From assembly GCF_006171285.1 (NCBI RefSeq), contig NZ_CP040889.1, positions 3,720,001-3,784,000 on the forward strand: a DNA stretch of 64,000 bases. The letters run 5' to 3'. Position 1 is the first letter of the stretch, and every line of letters starts with the position of its first letter. The position numbers were made by a program, and so were the translations under genes. The notes under the pieces are model-generated. The model was not told the origin of the DNA and did not search any database. It saw nothing but the letters and a program-made list of their open reading frames with translations. Shown piece after piece: positions 12,237 through 23,711 of this stretch. The DNA is from Leclercia adecarboxylata (GTDB taxonomy: Bacteria > Pseudomonadota > Gammaproteobacteria > Enterobacterales > Enterobacteriaceae).

Positions 12237-13910
12237 ATGACTGAATCTTTTGCTCAACTGTTTGAAGAATCCTTAAAAGAAATCGAAACCCGTCCGGGTT
12301 CCATCGTTCGTGGTGTTGTTGTTGCTATCGACAAAGATATCGTACTGGTTGACGCCGGTCTGAAATCTGAGTCTGCCATTCCGGCAGAGCAGTTCAAAAA
12401 CGCCCAGGGCGAGCTGGAAATCCAGGTTGGTGACGAAGTTGACGTTGCTCTGGATGCAGTAGAAGACGGCTTCGGTGAAACCCTGCTGTCCCGTGAGAAA
12501 GCTAAACGTCACGAAGCTTGGATCACGCTGGAAAAAGCTTACGAAGAAGCTGAAACTGTAGTCGGTGTTATCAACGGCAAAGTCAAAGGCGGCTTCACTG
12601 TTGAGCTGAATGGTATTCGTGCGTTCCTGCCAGGTTCACTGGTAGACGTTCGTCCAGTTCGTGACACCCTGCACCTGGAAGGCAAAGAGCTTGAGTTCAA
12701 AGTAATCAAGCTGGACCAGAAGCGTAACAACGTTGTTGTTTCCCGTCGTGCCGTTATCGAATCCGAAAACAGCGCAGAACGCGATCAGCTGCTGGAAAAC
12801 CTGCAGGAAGGCATGGAAGTCAAAGGTATCGTTAAGAACCTCACTGACTACGGCGCATTCGTTGACCTGGGCGGCGTTGATGGCCTGCTGCACATCACCG
12901 ACATGGCGTGGAAACGCGTTAAGCACCCAAGCGAAATCGTGAACGTGGGCGACGAAATCACTGTTAAAGTGCTGAAGTTCGACCGCGAACGTACTCGTGT
13001 ATCCCTCGGCCTGAAACAGCTGGGCGAAGATCCATGGGTTGCTATCGCTAAACGTTACCCAGAAGGTACTAAACTGACTGGTCGCGTTACCAACCTGACC
13101 GACTACGGCTGCTTCGTCGAAATCGAAGAAGGCGTTGAAGGCCTGGTTCACGTTTCCGAAATGGACTGGACCAACAAAAACATCCACCCATCCAAAGTTG
13201 TTAACGTTGGTGATGTAGTGGAAGTTATGGTTCTGGATATCGACGAAGAACGTCGTCGTATCTCCCTGGGCCTGAAGCAGTGCAAAAACAACCCATGGCA
13301 GCAGTTCGCGGAAACCCACAACAAGGGCGACCGTGTTGAAGGTAAAATCAAGTCTATCACTGACTTCGGTATCTTCATCGGCCTGGACGGCGGCATCGAC
13401 GGCCTGGTTCACCTGTCTGACATCTCCTGGAATGTTGCAGGCGAAGAAGCAGTACGTGAATACAAAAAAGGCGACGAAATCGCAGCAGTTGTTCTGCAGG
13501 TTGACGCAGAGCGTGAGCGTATCTCCCTGGGCGTTAAACAGCTCGCAGAAGATCCGTTCAACAACTGGGTTGCACTGAACAAGAAAGGCGCAATCGTAAA
13601 CGGTAAAGTGACTGCAGTTGACGCTAAAGGCGCAACCGTAGAACTGGCTGACGGCGTTGAAGGTTACCTGCGCGCTTCTGAAGCTTCACGTGACCGCGTT
13701 GAAGATGCAACTCTGGTTCTGAGCGTAGGCGACGACGTTGAAGCTAAATTCACCGGCGTTGATCGTAAGAACCGTGCAATCAGCCTGTCTGTTCGTGCTA
13801 AAGACGAAGCTGATGAGAAAGATGCAATCGCAACTGTTAACAAACAGGAAGATGCAAACTTCTCCAACAACGCAATGGCTGAAGCTTTCAAAGCAGCTAA
13901 AGGCGAATAA
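12237..13910 (+). CDS. rpsA: 30S ribosomal protein S1
   Basis: A 557-aa protein built of six S1/OB-fold RNA-binding repeats, needed to bring mRNA to the 30S subunit. Repeats start near residues 20, 105, 190, 275, 362 and 449; repeats 3-5 are the most alike (for example [20 protein letters not shown] and [10 protein letters not shown]). The 111-bp leader has no strong Shine-Dalgarno, as in E. coli where S1 represses its own translation through leader structure. Codon bias is that of a highly expressed gene. Confidence 0.98.
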   Translation: MTESFAQLFEESLKEIETRPGSIVRGVVVAIDKDIVLVDAGLKSESAIPAEQFKNAQGELEIQVGDEVDVALDAVEDGFGETLLSREKAKRHEAWITLEKAYEEAETVVGVINGKVKGGFTVELNGIRAFLPGSLVDVRPVRDTLHLEGKELEFKVIKLDQKRNNVVVSRRAVIESENSAERDQLLENLQEGMEVKGIVKNLTDYGAFVDLGGVDGLLHITDMAWKRVKHPSEIVNVGDEITVKVLKFDRERTRVSLGLKQLGEDPWVAIAKRYPEGTKLTGRVTNLTDYGCFVEIEEGVEGLVHVSEMDWTNKNIHPSKVVNVGDVVEVMVLDIDEERRRISLGLKQCKNNPWQQFAETHNKGDRVEGKIKSITDFGIFIGLDGGIDGLVHLSDISWNVAGEEAVREYKKGDEIAAVVLQVDAERERISLGVKQLAEDPFNNWVALNKKGAIVNGKVTAVDAKGATVELADGVEGYLRASEASRDRVEDATLVLSVGDDVEAKFTGVDRKNRAISLSVRAKDEADEKDAIATVNKQEDANFSNNAMAEAFKAAKGE

Positions 13911-13934
13911 GTTACTCGTAGAGTGACTTGACAG

Positions 13935-13956
13935 ATTGCAGGATTCGTCCTGTAAT
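13935..13956 (+). terminator. UUCG-tetraloop hairpin after rpsA
   Basis: A 9-bp stem ATTGCAGGA/TCCTGTAAT (one G-T pair) capped by TTCG, 25 bp past the rpsA stop. There is no T tract, so it may protect the 3' end or mark an RNA-processing site rather than stop transcription. Confidence 0.6.
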
Positions 13957-13964
13957 CAATAACA

Positions 13965-13990
13965 AAGGGCGGCTACGGCCGCCCTTGTTT
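13965..13990 (+). terminator. Second hairpin in rpsA-ihfB gap, weak terminator
   Basis: A 9-bp stem AAGGGCGGC/GCCGCCCTT with TACG loop followed by GTTT. The short T run suggests partial termination before ihfB. Confidence 0.65.
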
Positions 13991-14030
13991 AAGCTGTTTA
14001 GCTAATTGGTTTGAAGGAACCGGAGGAATC

Positions 14031-14318
14031 ATGACCAAGTCAGAATTGATTGAAAGACTTGCCAGCCAGCAATCGCATATTCCTGCGAAAGCAGTGGAAG
14101 ACGCTGTAAAAGAGATGCTGGAGCATATGGCTACCACTCTTGCACAGGGTGAGCGCATTGAAATCCGCGGTTTCGGTAGTTTTTCTCTGCACTATCGTGC
14201 TCCACGTACCGGGCGTAACCCGAAGACTGGCGACAAAGTAGAGCTGGAAGGTAAATACGTTCCGCACTTCAAGCCGGGTAAAGAACTGCGCGATCGCGCC
14301 AATATTTACGGCAACTGA
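14031..14318 (+). CDS. ihfB: Integration host factor subunit beta
   Basis: A DNA-bending protein of 95 aa that pairs with IHF-alpha to bind and bend specific sites for replication, recombination and transcription. The beta-arm sequence [20 protein letters not shown], which inserts a proline into the minor groove, is intact. It is one residue longer at the C terminus (final Asn) than E. coli IHF-beta as I remember it (94 aa). A strong GGAGGA ribosome site precedes ATG 14031. Confidence 0.97.
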   Translation: MTKSELIERLASQQSHIPAKAVEDAVKEMLEHMATTLAQGERIEIRGFGSFSLHYRAPRTGRNPKTGDKVELEGKYVPHFKPGKELRDRANIYGN

Positions 14319-14353
14319 GTTGAGCCTGCGGGCGAAACTGAGTGACCATCAGA

Positions 14354-14376
14354 AAAGCACCTGCGGGTGCTTTTTT
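14354..14376 (+). terminator. Terminator of ihfB
   Basis: An 8-bp stem AAAGCACC/GGTGCTTT with TGCG loop and six T, 36 bp past the ihfB stop. Confidence 0.9.
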
Positions 14377-14531
14377 CGTTTCTCAACTCCGGATCCGGAA
14401 CCCGCGCCGCAAATCTTGCAGCTCTTTGCTGCAAACCGTTGATTTACGCCAGCCTGCCTCGCAATCGCGCAATTTCACACCTGACATATCCACTCTGTGA
14501 CCGCACACTGCCCTGACACAGGGAGGTGTAA

Positions 14532-16796
14532 ATGCGTTTAACTGCATTAGCGACATGTCTGATCTTGGCTATCCTGCCACTGCTCTGGCTGCCCACGCTG
14601 CCTGCACTACCGGTTATTCAGACTATAGCGATTGCCGGACTCCTGCTCGCGTTAATTCGCCATGACATTACCCGCTACAGTGGCTTCTGGCTGCTGTTTT
14701 TTGCCTGGGGGGCGCTTGCCGCACAAAGTACGGTCTGGCCGATGCAGAATCTGACCCGAGGTCCGCAGAAAGCCGGAGTAGAGATCGTCGCGGTTGAGAG
14801 CGATACGGCGTATCGGGCCCGCATTATCCAGCTTAATGGTAAAGCAGTGGTGCCTGCGGTGGGCGTCACGTTGTATGGCAATACGCTGCCGCAGCCGGGC
14901 TGCGCCGGGCAGCGTTGGTCGATGACCTTGTCGTTACGCGCCGTACACGGGCAACTCAACGATGGCGGGTTCGATTCTCAACGCTATGCCCTGGCGCAGC
15001 ATCAACCCCTGACCGGGCGTTTTACCCACGCTGAAGTGAAAGATGCCCGCTGTAGCTTACGCGCCCGCTATCTCGCCTCGCTGACAACCACGCTCTCAGC
15101 GTATAGCTGGGGGCCGGTTCTTATGGGGCTGGGCATGGGGGAGCGGCTGGCAGTCTCGGCAGACGTCAAAGACCTGATGCGGGAAACCGGTACCGCGCAT
15201 CTGATGGCGATTTCGGGTTTGCACATTGCGCTGGCAGCGTCGGTTATCTGGCTTCTGGTGCGGGGTATGCAATTTTTTATCCCGGTACGCTGGATGAGCT
15301 GGCGAGCCCCGTTGGTGGCAGGGTTCTGCTTTGCCGCCTTTTACGCCTGGCTTACCGGAATGCAGCCACCCGCGTTGCGCACCGTCGTCTCACTGGGAGC
15401 CTGCCTGGCACTGCAGTTGAGCGGCCGCCTCTGGTCTCCCTGGCAGATCTGGCGAGTCTGCATCGCCGCCATTTTGCTGGCCGATCCGCTGGCCGTACTG
15501 TCGCACAGCCTGTTGCTGTCTGCCTTTGCGGTAGCGGTGCTGATTTTCTGGTATCAGTGGGTGCCTGCGCCACGCTTGTCCGCCCCATGGGCAGTCCGGG
15601 CCGGGGTTAACCTGCTGCACCTGCAGCTCGGCATGCTTTTACTGTTGCTGCCGGTGCAGATCGTCGTGTTTCATGGTTTTAGCCTTTCGTCCCTGGTCGC
15701 GAATCTGGTGGCGGTGCCGCTGGTGACTTTTATCTCGGTGCCGCTGATTTTGCTGGGGATGGGACTGCATCTTCTGCCCTGGCCGCCTGCAGAAAATATG
15801 GTCTGGATGCTTGCGGATGGTTCACTGTCGCTGCTGTTTGGATTTTTAACCACGCTGCCGGACGGCTGGATCACGGTCGATAAACGCTGGCTGTGGCTGA
15901 CCCTGCTGCCGTGGGGGGCAATCATTGCCTGGCGGATGCGCGGTGCACGAACGTATCCAGTCGTGTGTATATCAGTACTGGTGCTGGCGACCAGTCCGCT
16001 TTGGCGAGAAAACAAAGCTGAGGGCTGGGCCGTGCATATGCTGGATGTCGGGCAGGGGCTGGCAATGGCAATCGAGCGTCAGGGGAGGGTGATTCTCTAT
16101 GACACCGGTCCTGCATGGCCGGGTGGAGACAGCGCGCAACAGCTGATTATTCCCTGGCTACGGTGGCACCATTTACGCCCGGAGGGGGTGATTGTCAGCC
16201 ATGATCACCTCGACCACATCGGTGGTCTGGTATCACTACGCAAGGCGTGGCCGGAAATGTGGATAAGAAGCCCGCTGGGCTGGGCCGGGCATGACCCCTG
16301 CATGCGCGGTGAGCGCTGGCAGTGGCGGGGCCTGACCTTCAGCGCACACTGGCCCCTCGCCACCACCCCGCAGCGCGGCAATAACGGTTCCTGCGTGGTT
16401 AAGGTTGAGGACGGCACGCATAGCCTGTTGTTAACAGGGGATATTGAGGCGCAGGGAGAAAAAGCGATGCTCAGTCGTCACTGGCAATATCTTGCGTCTA
16501 CACTTATCCAGGTGCCGCACCATGGCAGCAATACCTCTTCGTCGCTTCCTCTGGTGCAGCGGGTTGGTGGGCATATCGCCCTGGTGTCTGCATCCCGCTA
16601 TAACGCGTGGCGACTGCCTTCAGTAAAAGTGGCTCGCCGTTACAGAAAGGAGGGGTATATGTGGTTAACAACCCCCCGTTCAGGACAACTTACCGTCTCG
16701 TTTTCGCAACATGGCTGGCAAATCCATAGCTTACGGGATCAAATTTTGCCCCGTTGGTATCATCAGTGGTTTGGCGCGCCCGGAGATAACGGGTAG
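14532..16796 (+). CDS. ycaI: YcaI, ComEC/Rec2-family protein
   Basis: A 754-aa polytopic membrane protein homologous to the DNA-uptake channel ComEC. The order is an N-terminal helix and OB-like domain (about 1-190), the multi-helix Competence domain (about 200-480), then a C-terminal metallo-beta-lactamase-like domain (about 495-740). The last has the metal motif SHDHLDHIGG and the downstream HHGSNTS. Size matches E. coli YcaI. Role in this organism is unknown; a DNA-uptake role is inferred from the family. It precedes msbA by 36 bp, and the msbA promoter probably overlaps its 3' end. Confidence 0.92.
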   Translation: MRLTALATCLILAILPLLWLPTLPALPVIQTIAIAGLLLALIRHDITRYSGFWLLFFAWGALAAQSTVWPMQNLTRGPQKAGVEIVAVESDTAYRARIIQLNGKAVVPAVGVTLYGNTLPQPGCAGQRWSMTLSLRAVHGQLNDGGFDSQRYALAQHQPLTGRFTHAEVKDARCSLRARYLASLTTTLSAYSWGPVLMGLGMGERLAVSADVKDLMRETGTAHLMAISGLHIALAASVIWLLVRGMQFFIPVRWMSWRAPLVAGFCFAAFYAWLTGMQPPALRTVVSLGACLALQLSGRLWSPWQIWRVCIAAILLADPLAVLSHSLLLSAFAVAVLIFWYQWVPAPRLSAPWAVRAGVNLLHLQLGMLLLLLPVQIVVFHGFSLSSLVANLVAVPLVTFISVPLILLGMGLHLLPWPPAENMVWMLADGSLSLLFGFLTTLPDGWITVDKRWLWLTLLPWGAIIAWRMRGARTYPVVCISVLVLATSPLWRENKAEGWAVHMLDVGQGLAMAIERQGRVILYDTGPAWPGGDSAQQLIIPWLRWHHLRPEGVIVSHDHLDHIGGLVSLRKAWPEMWIRSPLGWAGHDPCMRGERWQWRGLTFSAHWPLATTPQRGNNGSCVVKVEDGTHSLLLTGDIEAQGEKAMLSRHWQYLASTLIQVPHHGSNTSSSLPLVQRVGGHIALVSASRYNAWRLPSVKVARRYRKEGYMWLTTPRSGQLTVSFSQHGWQIHSLRDQILPRWYHQWFGAPGDNG

Positions 16797-16832
16797 AATA
16801 TGCGGCTATTTCAACAAATGCTGGTTTTTTGA

Positions 16833-18581
16833 ATGCATAACGACAAAGATCTCTCCACGTGGCAGACCTTCCGCCGACTCTGGCCGGTGATTGCACCCTT
16901 CAGAACGGGCCTTATCGTGGCGGGCGTAGCGTTAATCCTCAACGCAGCCAGCGATACCTTCATGTTATCGCTCCTCAAACCGTTACTGGACGACGGTTTT
17001 GGTAAAACGGATCGCTCAGTGTTGCTATGGATGCCGCTGGTGGTTATCGGCCTGATGATTTTACGCGGCATCACCAGCTATATCTCCAGCTACTGCCTCT
17101 CCTGGGTATCGGGCAAAGTGGTGATGACCATGCGCCGCCGCCTGTTCAGCCACATGATGGGCATGCCGGTAGCGTTCTTTGACAAGCAGTCGACCGGTAC
17201 CCTGCTGTCCCGCATCACCTACGACTCCGAGCAGGTGGCTTCCTCCTCCTCCAGCGCGCTGATCACCGTGGTGCGTGAAGGGGCCTCGATCATTGGCCTG
17301 TTCGCCCTGATGTTCTGGTACAGCTGGCAGCTGTCGCTGATCCTTATCGTGCTGGCGCCGATTGTGTCGATTGCCATCCGCGTCGTCTCGAAGCGTTTTC
17401 GCAGCATCAGTAAGAACATGCAAAACACGATGGGGCAGGTGACCACCAGCGCAGAGCAGATGCTGAAAGGCCATAAAGAGGTACTGATCTTTGGCGGCCA
17501 GGACGTTGAAACCAAGCGCTTCGATAAGGTCAGCAATAAAATGCGTCTGCAGGGGATGAAGATGGTTTCTGCCTCTTCCATTTCCGATCCGATCATTCAG
17601 CTGATTGCCTCCCTGGCGCTGGCATTCGTGCTGTATGCCGCCAGCTTCCCGAGCGTAATGGAAACCCTGACCGCCGGTACCATCACCGTGGTCTTCTCAT
17701 CGATGATTGCCCTGATGCGCCCGCTGAAATCGTTAACCAACGTTAACGCCCAGTTCCAGCGCGGGATGGCAGCCTGTCAGACGCTGTTCGCTATCCTCGA
17801 TTCCGAACAGGAAAAAGACGAAGGCAAACGCGTGATCGAACGCTCAACCGGCGATGTGGAATTCCGCAACGTGACCTTTACCTATCCGGGTCGCGATACG
17901 CCTGCGCTGCGCAACATCAATCTGAAGATCCCGGCAGGCAAGACCGTGGCGCTGGTGGGCCGCTCTGGCTCGGGTAAATCAACCATCGCCAGCCTGATCA
18001 CCCGCTTCTACGATATTGATGAAGGTGAGATCCTGATTGATGGCCACGACCTGCGCGAATATACCCTGCAGTCGCTGCGTAATCAGGTCGCGCTGGTCTC
18101 CCAGAATGTGCATCTGTTCAACGACACCGTAGCCAATAACATCGCTTACGCCCGTACTGAAGAGTACAGCCGCGAGCAGATCGAAGCGGCGGCGCGGATG
18201 GCCTATGCCATGGACTTTATCAATAAGATGGATAACGGTCTGGATACCATTATCGGCGAAAACGGCGTGCTGCTCTCCGGCGGTCAGCGCCAGCGTATCG
18301 CCATTGCGCGTGCGCTGCTGCGTGACAGCCCAATACTGATCCTCGATGAAGCTACCTCGGCGCTGGATACCGAGTCCGAACGCGCCATCCAGTCTGCGCT
18401 GGATGAGTTGCAGAAGAACCGTACCTCGCTGGTGATCGCTCACCGCCTGTCGACCATCGAAAAAGCCGATGAAATCGTGGTGGTGGAAGATGGCTACATC
18501 GTCGAGCGGGGCAGTCATGCCGACCTGCTGGCCCATCAGGGCGTATATGCTCAGCTTCATAAGATGCAGTTTGGCGCATGA
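16833..18581 (+). CDS. msbA: Lipid A ABC exporter MsbA
   Basis: A 582-aa half-transporter that flips lipid A-core across the inner membrane as a homodimer. Six transmembrane helices fill residues 1-320. The ATPase domain follows, with Walker [10 protein letters not shown] near residue 376, the signature LSGGQRQR, Walker [13 protein letters not shown] and the switch histidine in IAHRLST. Same length as E. coli MsbA. Its last four bases overlap the lpxK start (ATGA), indicating translational coupling. Confidence 0.98.
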   Translation: MHNDKDLSTWQTFRRLWPVIAPFRTGLIVAGVALILNAASDTFMLSLLKPLLDDGFGKTDRSVLLWMPLVVIGLMILRGITSYISSYCLSWVSGKVVMTMRRRLFSHMMGMPVAFFDKQSTGTLLSRITYDSEQVASSSSSALITVVREGASIIGLFALMFWYSWQLSLILIVLAPIVSIAIRVVSKRFRSISKNMQNTMGQVTTSAEQMLKGHKEVLIFGGQDVETKRFDKVSNKMRLQGMKMVSASSISDPIIQLIASLALAFVLYAASFPSVMETLTAGTITVVFSSMIALMRPLKSLTNVNAQFQRGMAACQTLFAILDSEQEKDEGKRVIERSTGDVEFRNVTFTYPGRDTPALRNINLKIPAGKTVALVGRSGSGKSTIASLITRFYDIDEGEILIDGHDLREYTLQSLRNQVALVSQNVHLFNDTVANNIAYARTEEYSREQIEAAARMAYAMDFINKMDNGLDTIIGENGVLLSGGQRQRIAIARALLRDSPILILDEATSALDTESERAIQSALDELQKNRTSLVIAHRLSTIEKADEIVVVEDGYIVERGSHADLLAHQGVYAQLHKMQFGA

Positions 18582-19582
18582 TTGCTCGCATCTGGTCCGG
18601 TGAGTCTCCGCTCTGGCTGCTGCTGTTGCCGCTCTCCTGGCTGTATGGCCTGGTCAGCGGCCTCATCCGCCTGAGTTATAAAGTGGGGCTCAAACGGGCC
18701 TGGCGTGCGCCGGTGCCGGTGGTGGTGGTGGGGAACCTCACCGCTGGTGGCAATGGTAAAACGCCGGTGGTGATCTGGCTGGTGGAACAGCTGACCCAAC
18801 GCGGTATTCGCGTGGGCGTTGTCTCCCGGGGATACGGCGGCAAGGCGGAGCGCTATCCGCTGCTGCTGACCGCGCAAACCACCACGGCGCAAGCGGGCGA
18901 TGAGCCGGTGCTGATCTTTCAGCGCACCGGCGCGCCCGTCGCGGTTTCGCCGGTGCGTAGCGAAGCGGTGCAGGCTCTGCTGGCTCATGAAAATATCCAG
19001 ATCGTCATTACCGACGATGGCCTGCAGCACTACGCCCTGGCCCGGGATAAAGAGATTGTGGTGATCGATGGCGTGCGCCGCTTTGGTAACGGCTGGTGGC
19101 TACCTGCCGGGCCAATGCGCGAGCGCGCGTCGCGTTTACAAACGGTGGATGCGGTTATCGTTAACGGCGGCACGACGCAGGCGGGAGAGATCCCCATGCA
19201 GCTGCGCCCGGGGCTTGCCGTGAACCTGCAGACCGGTGAGCGGCGCGATGTAACTGAGCTTAACAATCTGGTTGCGATGGCCGGTATCGGGCATCCCCCG
19301 CGCTTTTTCTCCACCCTGGAAGCCTGCGGCGCGACGCTTCAGAGTACGGTGCCGCTGGCTGACCACCAGGCGCTGAGCCTGGAGCAGGTTGCGGCCTTTA
19401 CCGCGCCCGGCCAGACGCTGATCATGACCGAAAAAGATGCGGTGAAATGCCGCGCCTTTGCCCGGGATAACTGGTGGTATTTACCGGTTGATGCACAACT
19501 GCAGGGCGAAAAGCCTGAGCGACTGCTTCAGGAACTGATTGCCCTCGCAGGGCAGACAAATGAGGTTTCGCCCGCGCACTAA
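18578..19582 (+). CDS. lpxK: Tetraacyldisaccharide 4'-kinase
   Basis: A 334-aa inner-membrane enzyme that phosphorylates the 4' position of the lipid A precursor. An N-terminal hydrophobic helix is followed by the P-loop-like sequence [12 protein letters not shown] around residues 49-60, SRGYGG and TDDGLQHY. It is about 6 residues longer than E. coli LpxK (328 aa), mostly at the C terminus. It overlaps msbA by four bases, putting lipid A kinase and exporter in one unit. Confidence 0.97.
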   Translation: MIARIWSGESPLWLLLLPLSWLYGLVSGLIRLSYKVGLKRAWRAPVPVVVVGNLTAGGNGKTPVVIWLVEQLTQRGIRVGVVSRGYGGKAERYPLLLTAQTTTAQAGDEPVLIFQRTGAPVAVSPVRSEAVQALLAHENIQIVITDDGLQHYALARDKEIVVIDGVRRFGNGWWLPAGPMRERASRLQTVDAVIVNGGTTQAGEIPMQLRPGLAVNLQTGERRDVTELNNLVAMAGIGHPPRFFSTLEACGATLQSTVPLADHQALSLEQVAAFTAPGQTLIMTEKDAVKCRAFARDNWWYLPVDAQLQGEKPERLLQELIALAGQTNEVSPAH

Positions 19583-19597
19583 CTGACAGGAAAAAGC

Positions 19598-20827
19598 ATG
19601 GCTTTACCGCAACTCACGCTTTCAGCCGCACGTCATCTCCATCTTGCCGCCCAGGGGCTTTTGAAAAAGCCCCGTCGCCGCGCCCGGCCCGCCGATATTC
19701 TTACTACCATCCAGCGCATGTCGCTCCTGCAGATCGACACCATCAATATCGTCGCCCGCAGCCCTTATCTGGTGCTGTTCAGCCGCCTCGGCCGTTATTC
19801 ACCCGACTGGCTGGATAACGCCCTGCGTCAGGGAGAGCTGATGGAGTACTGGGCGCATGAGGCGTGCTTCCTGCCGCGCAGCGACTTTGCGCTGGTGCGT
19901 CACAGAATGCTCGCCCCCGATAAAATGGGCTGGAAATACCGTCATGCCTGGATGCAGGAACATGCGGATGAAATTGAACAACTGATCGCGCATATTCAGG
20001 AGAAGGGCCCGGTTCGTTCCGCCGATTTTGAACATCCCCGCAAAGGGACGAGCGGATGGTGGGAGTGGAAACCGCACAAGCGCCATCTTGAAGGGTTGTT
20101 TACTGCCGGAAAGGTAATGGTGGTCGAAAGGCGCAACTTCCAGCGCGTTTACGATCTCACCCACCGGGTGATGCCACAGTGGGATGACCGCCGGGATATG
20201 CTGACCCAGGCGGCGGCAGAAGCCGTGATGCTGGAAAACAGCGCCCGTAGCTTAGGTCTTTTCCGCGCTCAGTGGTTAGCCGACTATTACCGCCTGCGCC
20301 AGCCGGTGCTGGCGCCACTGCTTGAGCGCTGGCAGGCGCAGCAGCAGGTCGTTCGCGTCGAGGTTGAGTCCCTGGGCGAGATGTGGCTGCATAGCGATCT
20401 GCTGCCGCTGCTTCCCCTCGCCCTGGAGGGGAAACTCACCGCGACCCACAGCGCTGTCCTGTCGCCGTTTGATCCGGTGGTCTGGGATCGCAAGCGCGCG
20501 GAGCAGCTGTTTAATTTCAGCTATCGGCTGGAGTGCTACACCCCGGCTCCGAAACGTCAGTATGGTTATTTCGTCCTGCCGCTGCTGCATAAAGGGCAAC
20601 TGGCGGGGCGGATGGATGCCAAAATGCACCGTAAAACCGGCGAGCTTGAGGTCATTGCGCTTTATCTGGAAGAGGGCGTTAGGATCGGCGCTGGGCTGGA
20701 AAAAGGGCTCATCACGGCAATCAGTGATTTTGCGGGCTGGCAGGGGGCAACACGCATCGTGACAGGCCATCTGCCCGACGGCCTTTTCCAGGCCTGTCGA
20801 AGTGGCTGGGAAATAGACGCGGTCTGA
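19598..20827 (+). CDS. ycaQ: YcaQ/AlkX, winged-helix DNA glycosylase
   Basis: A 409-aa member of the HTH_42 (AlkZ-like) family; the E. coli enzyme unhooks alkylated bases and interstrand crosslinks. The catalytic QxD motif appears as LLQIDTINIV (Gln45, Asp47). Tandem winged-helix folds are expected over most of the length. It follows lpxK by 15 bp, so it is probably read from the msbA-lpxK transcript, with a GGAAAAAG-type ribosome site. Confidence 0.9.
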   Translation: MALPQLTLSAARHLHLAAQGLLKKPRRRARPADILTTIQRMSLLQIDTINIVARSPYLVLFSRLGRYSPDWLDNALRQGELMEYWAHEACFLPRSDFALVRHRMLAPDKMGWKYRHAWMQEHADEIEQLIAHIQEKGPVRSADFEHPRKGTSGWWEWKPHKRHLEGLFTAGKVMVVERRNFQRVYDLTHRVMPQWDDRRDMLTQAAAEAVMLENSARSLGLFRAQWLADYYRLRQPVLAPLLERWQAQQQVVRVEVESLGEMWLHSDLLPLLPLALEGKLTATHSAVLSPFDPVVWDRKRAEQLFNFSYRLECYTPAPKRQYGYFVLPLLHKGQLAGRMDAKMHRKTGELEVIALYLEEGVRIGAGLEKGLITAISDFAGWQGATRIVTGHLPDGLFQACRSGWEIDAV

Positions 20828-20872
20828 AAAAGGAATATGGTAAGCTTTACCGATTATTGATACGGAGGAACT

Positions 20873-21798
<926 letters not shown>

Positions 21799-21806
21799 TC
21801 CCCGCT

Positions 21807-21832
21807 ATCCCCTCTTCTGAGGGGATTTTTTT
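21807..21832 (+). terminator. Terminator of kdsB
   Basis: A perfect 8-bp stem ATCCCCTC/GAGGGGAT with TTCT loop followed by at least six T, 8 bp after the kdsB stop. Confidence 0.92.
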
Positions 21833-21937
21833 GCCTCGTTTTTCTGAATTTCTGCTACAGAATCGTCTCATAAGAGTGACATCCGCCCGTCAGGCGCTCA
21901 TTATAAAAGCAGTAGTCTTAATGGGGGTAATCTCAAA

Positions 21938-22831
21938 ATGGAACAGCTGCGAGCCGAACTCAGCCATCTGCTGGGTGAAAAACTGAGCCGTGTGGAATGC
22001 GTGCATGAAAAGGCGGATACCACGCTGTGGTCGTTGTACGACAGTCAGGGAAACCCCATGCCGCTTCTGGCGCGAAGCTTCTCTACGCCGGACGTTGCCC
22101 GCCAGCTGGCATGGAAAATCTCCATGCTGGCCCGCAGCGGCACGGTCAGAATGCCAACGGTGTATGGCGTGATGACCCATGAGGAACATCCCGGTCCTGA
22201 CGTCCTGCTGATTGAACGCCTGCGCGGCGTTCCGGTAGAAGCCCCCGCGCGCACGCCGCAACGCTGGGAGCAACTTAAGGATCAGATTGTCGAAGCGCTG
22301 CTTGCCTGGCACCGGATGGACAGCGGCGGGCTGGTCGGTGCGGTGGACAGCACCCAGGAAAACCTCTGGCCGCTCTGGTATCGCCAGCGGGTCGAGGTGC
22401 TGTGGGGAACGCTGAATCAGTACCACAACACCGGACTGACCATGCAGGATAAACGGATCCTGTTTCGCACCCGGGAGTGCCTGCCCGCCCTGTTTGAGGG
22501 GTTCAACGACAACAGCGTGCTGATCCACGGTAATTTTACCCTGCGCAGCATGCTCAAGGATCCGCGCAGCGATCAGCTACTGGCGATGGTCGGCCCCGGG
22601 GTGATGCTGTGGGCCCCCCGGGAGTATGAGCTGTTTCGCCTGAGCGAGAGCGGACAGGCGGAGGATTTACTCTGGCACTATCTGCAGCGCGCGCCGGTAT
22701 CAGAGGCGTTCGTCTGGCGGCGCTGGCTGTATATGCTGTGGGACGAAGTGGCGCAACTGGTGAATACCGGGCGCTTTAGCCGCGCCAGCTTCGACCTGGC
22801 CTCGAAATCACTGCTCCCCTGGCTCGCCTGA
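21938..22831 (+). CDS. ycbJ: YcbJ, phosphotransferase-like protein
   Basis: A 297-aa protein matching E. coli YcbJ in length, with the look of the aminoglycoside phosphotransferase/choline kinase-like fold. The sequence LIHGNFTLRSMLKD resembles the kinase catalytic loop (HGD-type with Asn in place of Asp). That substitution leaves kinase activity uncertain. Monocistronic after the kdsB terminator. Its 3' end overlaps the convergent elyC by 24 bp. No function is established. Confidence 0.88.
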   Translation: MEQLRAELSHLLGEKLSRVECVHEKADTTLWSLYDSQGNPMPLLARSFSTPDVARQLAWKISMLARSGTVRMPTVYGVMTHEEHPGPDVLLIERLRGVPVEAPARTPQRWEQLKDQIVEALLAWHRMDSGGLVGAVDSTQENLWPLWYRQRVEVLWGTLNQYHNTGLTMQDKRILFRTRECLPALFEGFNDNSVLIHGNFTLRSMLKDPRSDQLLAMVGPGVMLWAPREYELFRLSESGQAEDLLWHYLQRAPVSEAFVWRRWLYMLWDEVAQLVNTGRFSRASFDLASKSLLPWLA

Positions 22832-23587
22832 CGCGCCTTTCAGCCACTGCCAGACGCGCCCGAGGGTCTCATAGCCCACGCGATCGCTGTGCATCAGCCA
22901 TACCGGGGACGGAATAATCCGTTCCCACGGGTTGAGCGGGGCGCTGATGGCCAGCTGGTTCGCGGGCGCGGGCAGCGGATGCAGTCCCTGACGCTCAAAG
23001 AAGATCATCGCCCGCGGCAGATGGGAGGCCGACGTCACCAGCAGGAACGGGGCATCGCCAATCGCCTGCTTCACCGCCGCGGCCTCCTCCTCGGTATCTT
23101 TCGGGCTGTCGAGGGTGATAATCGCCTCGCGCGGCACGCCCAGCGACTGCGCCACGCGCGCCCCCGCTTCGGCGGTACTCACCGGATTGCTCTGCGCCGC
23201 TGCCCCGGTAAAGATCATCTTCGACCCCGGATTAGCCAGCCACAGCCGCATCCCCTCGTTGAGGCGCGGCAGGCTGTTGTTGATCAGATTCGAGCTCGGG
23301 GCCCAGTCAGGATCCCAGGTATAGCCCCCACCGAGCACCACGATGTACTCAACTTTTTGATCTCCCTGCCATGTAGGGTATTTGTCTTCCACCGGACGTA
23401 ACAGCCCGTCAGCCACCGGCTGCAGGCTCAGCAGCGTGAGCACCAGCCAGCCTGCCGTAATCAAAATTTTGCCGGTTTTCTGGTAGCGGCTGACCCACAG
23501 CAACCCCAGGCCCAGCGCGATGCACAGCAGAAGAAGAGGGAGGGGAAGCATCATGCCGCCAATATATTTTTTTAGGGTAAAAAGCAT
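22808..23587 (-). CDS. elyC: Envelope biogenesis factor ElyC (DUF218)
   Basis: A 259-aa inner-membrane protein, same length as E. coli YcbC/ElyC, which is needed for normal peptidoglycan assembly and undecaprenyl-phosphate lipid metabolism at low temperature. Two N-terminal hydrophobic helices (about 12-30 and 38-58) anchor a periplasmic DUF218 domain starting at YIVVLGGGY near residue 82. The tail overlaps the end of ycbJ on the other strand; the start is divergent from cmoM. Confidence 0.93.
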   Translation of the reverse strand: MLFTLKKYIGGMMLPLPLLLLCIALGLGLLWVSRYQKTGKILITAGWLVLTLLSLQPVADGLLRPVEDKYPTWQGDQKVEYIVVLGGGYTWDPDWAPSSNLINNSLPRLNEGMRLWLANPGSKMIFTGAAAQSNPVSTAEAGARVAQSLGVPREAIITLDSPKDTEEEAAAVKQAIGDAPFLLVTSASHLPRAMIFFERQGLHPLPAPANQLAISAPLNPWERIIPSPVWLMHSDRVGYETLGRVWQWLKGASGEPGEQ

Positions 23588-23711
23588 CCTTTCTGGCTCC
23601 TTTTTTGACCATATAGCCGATGATTGTCAGCGATATTACACCAGAGAGGTTCATTCTCCGCCCGGCTGTGACAAAATAGCGGTTTTGCAGTTAGCGGGTG
23701 GAGCTCTCCCA

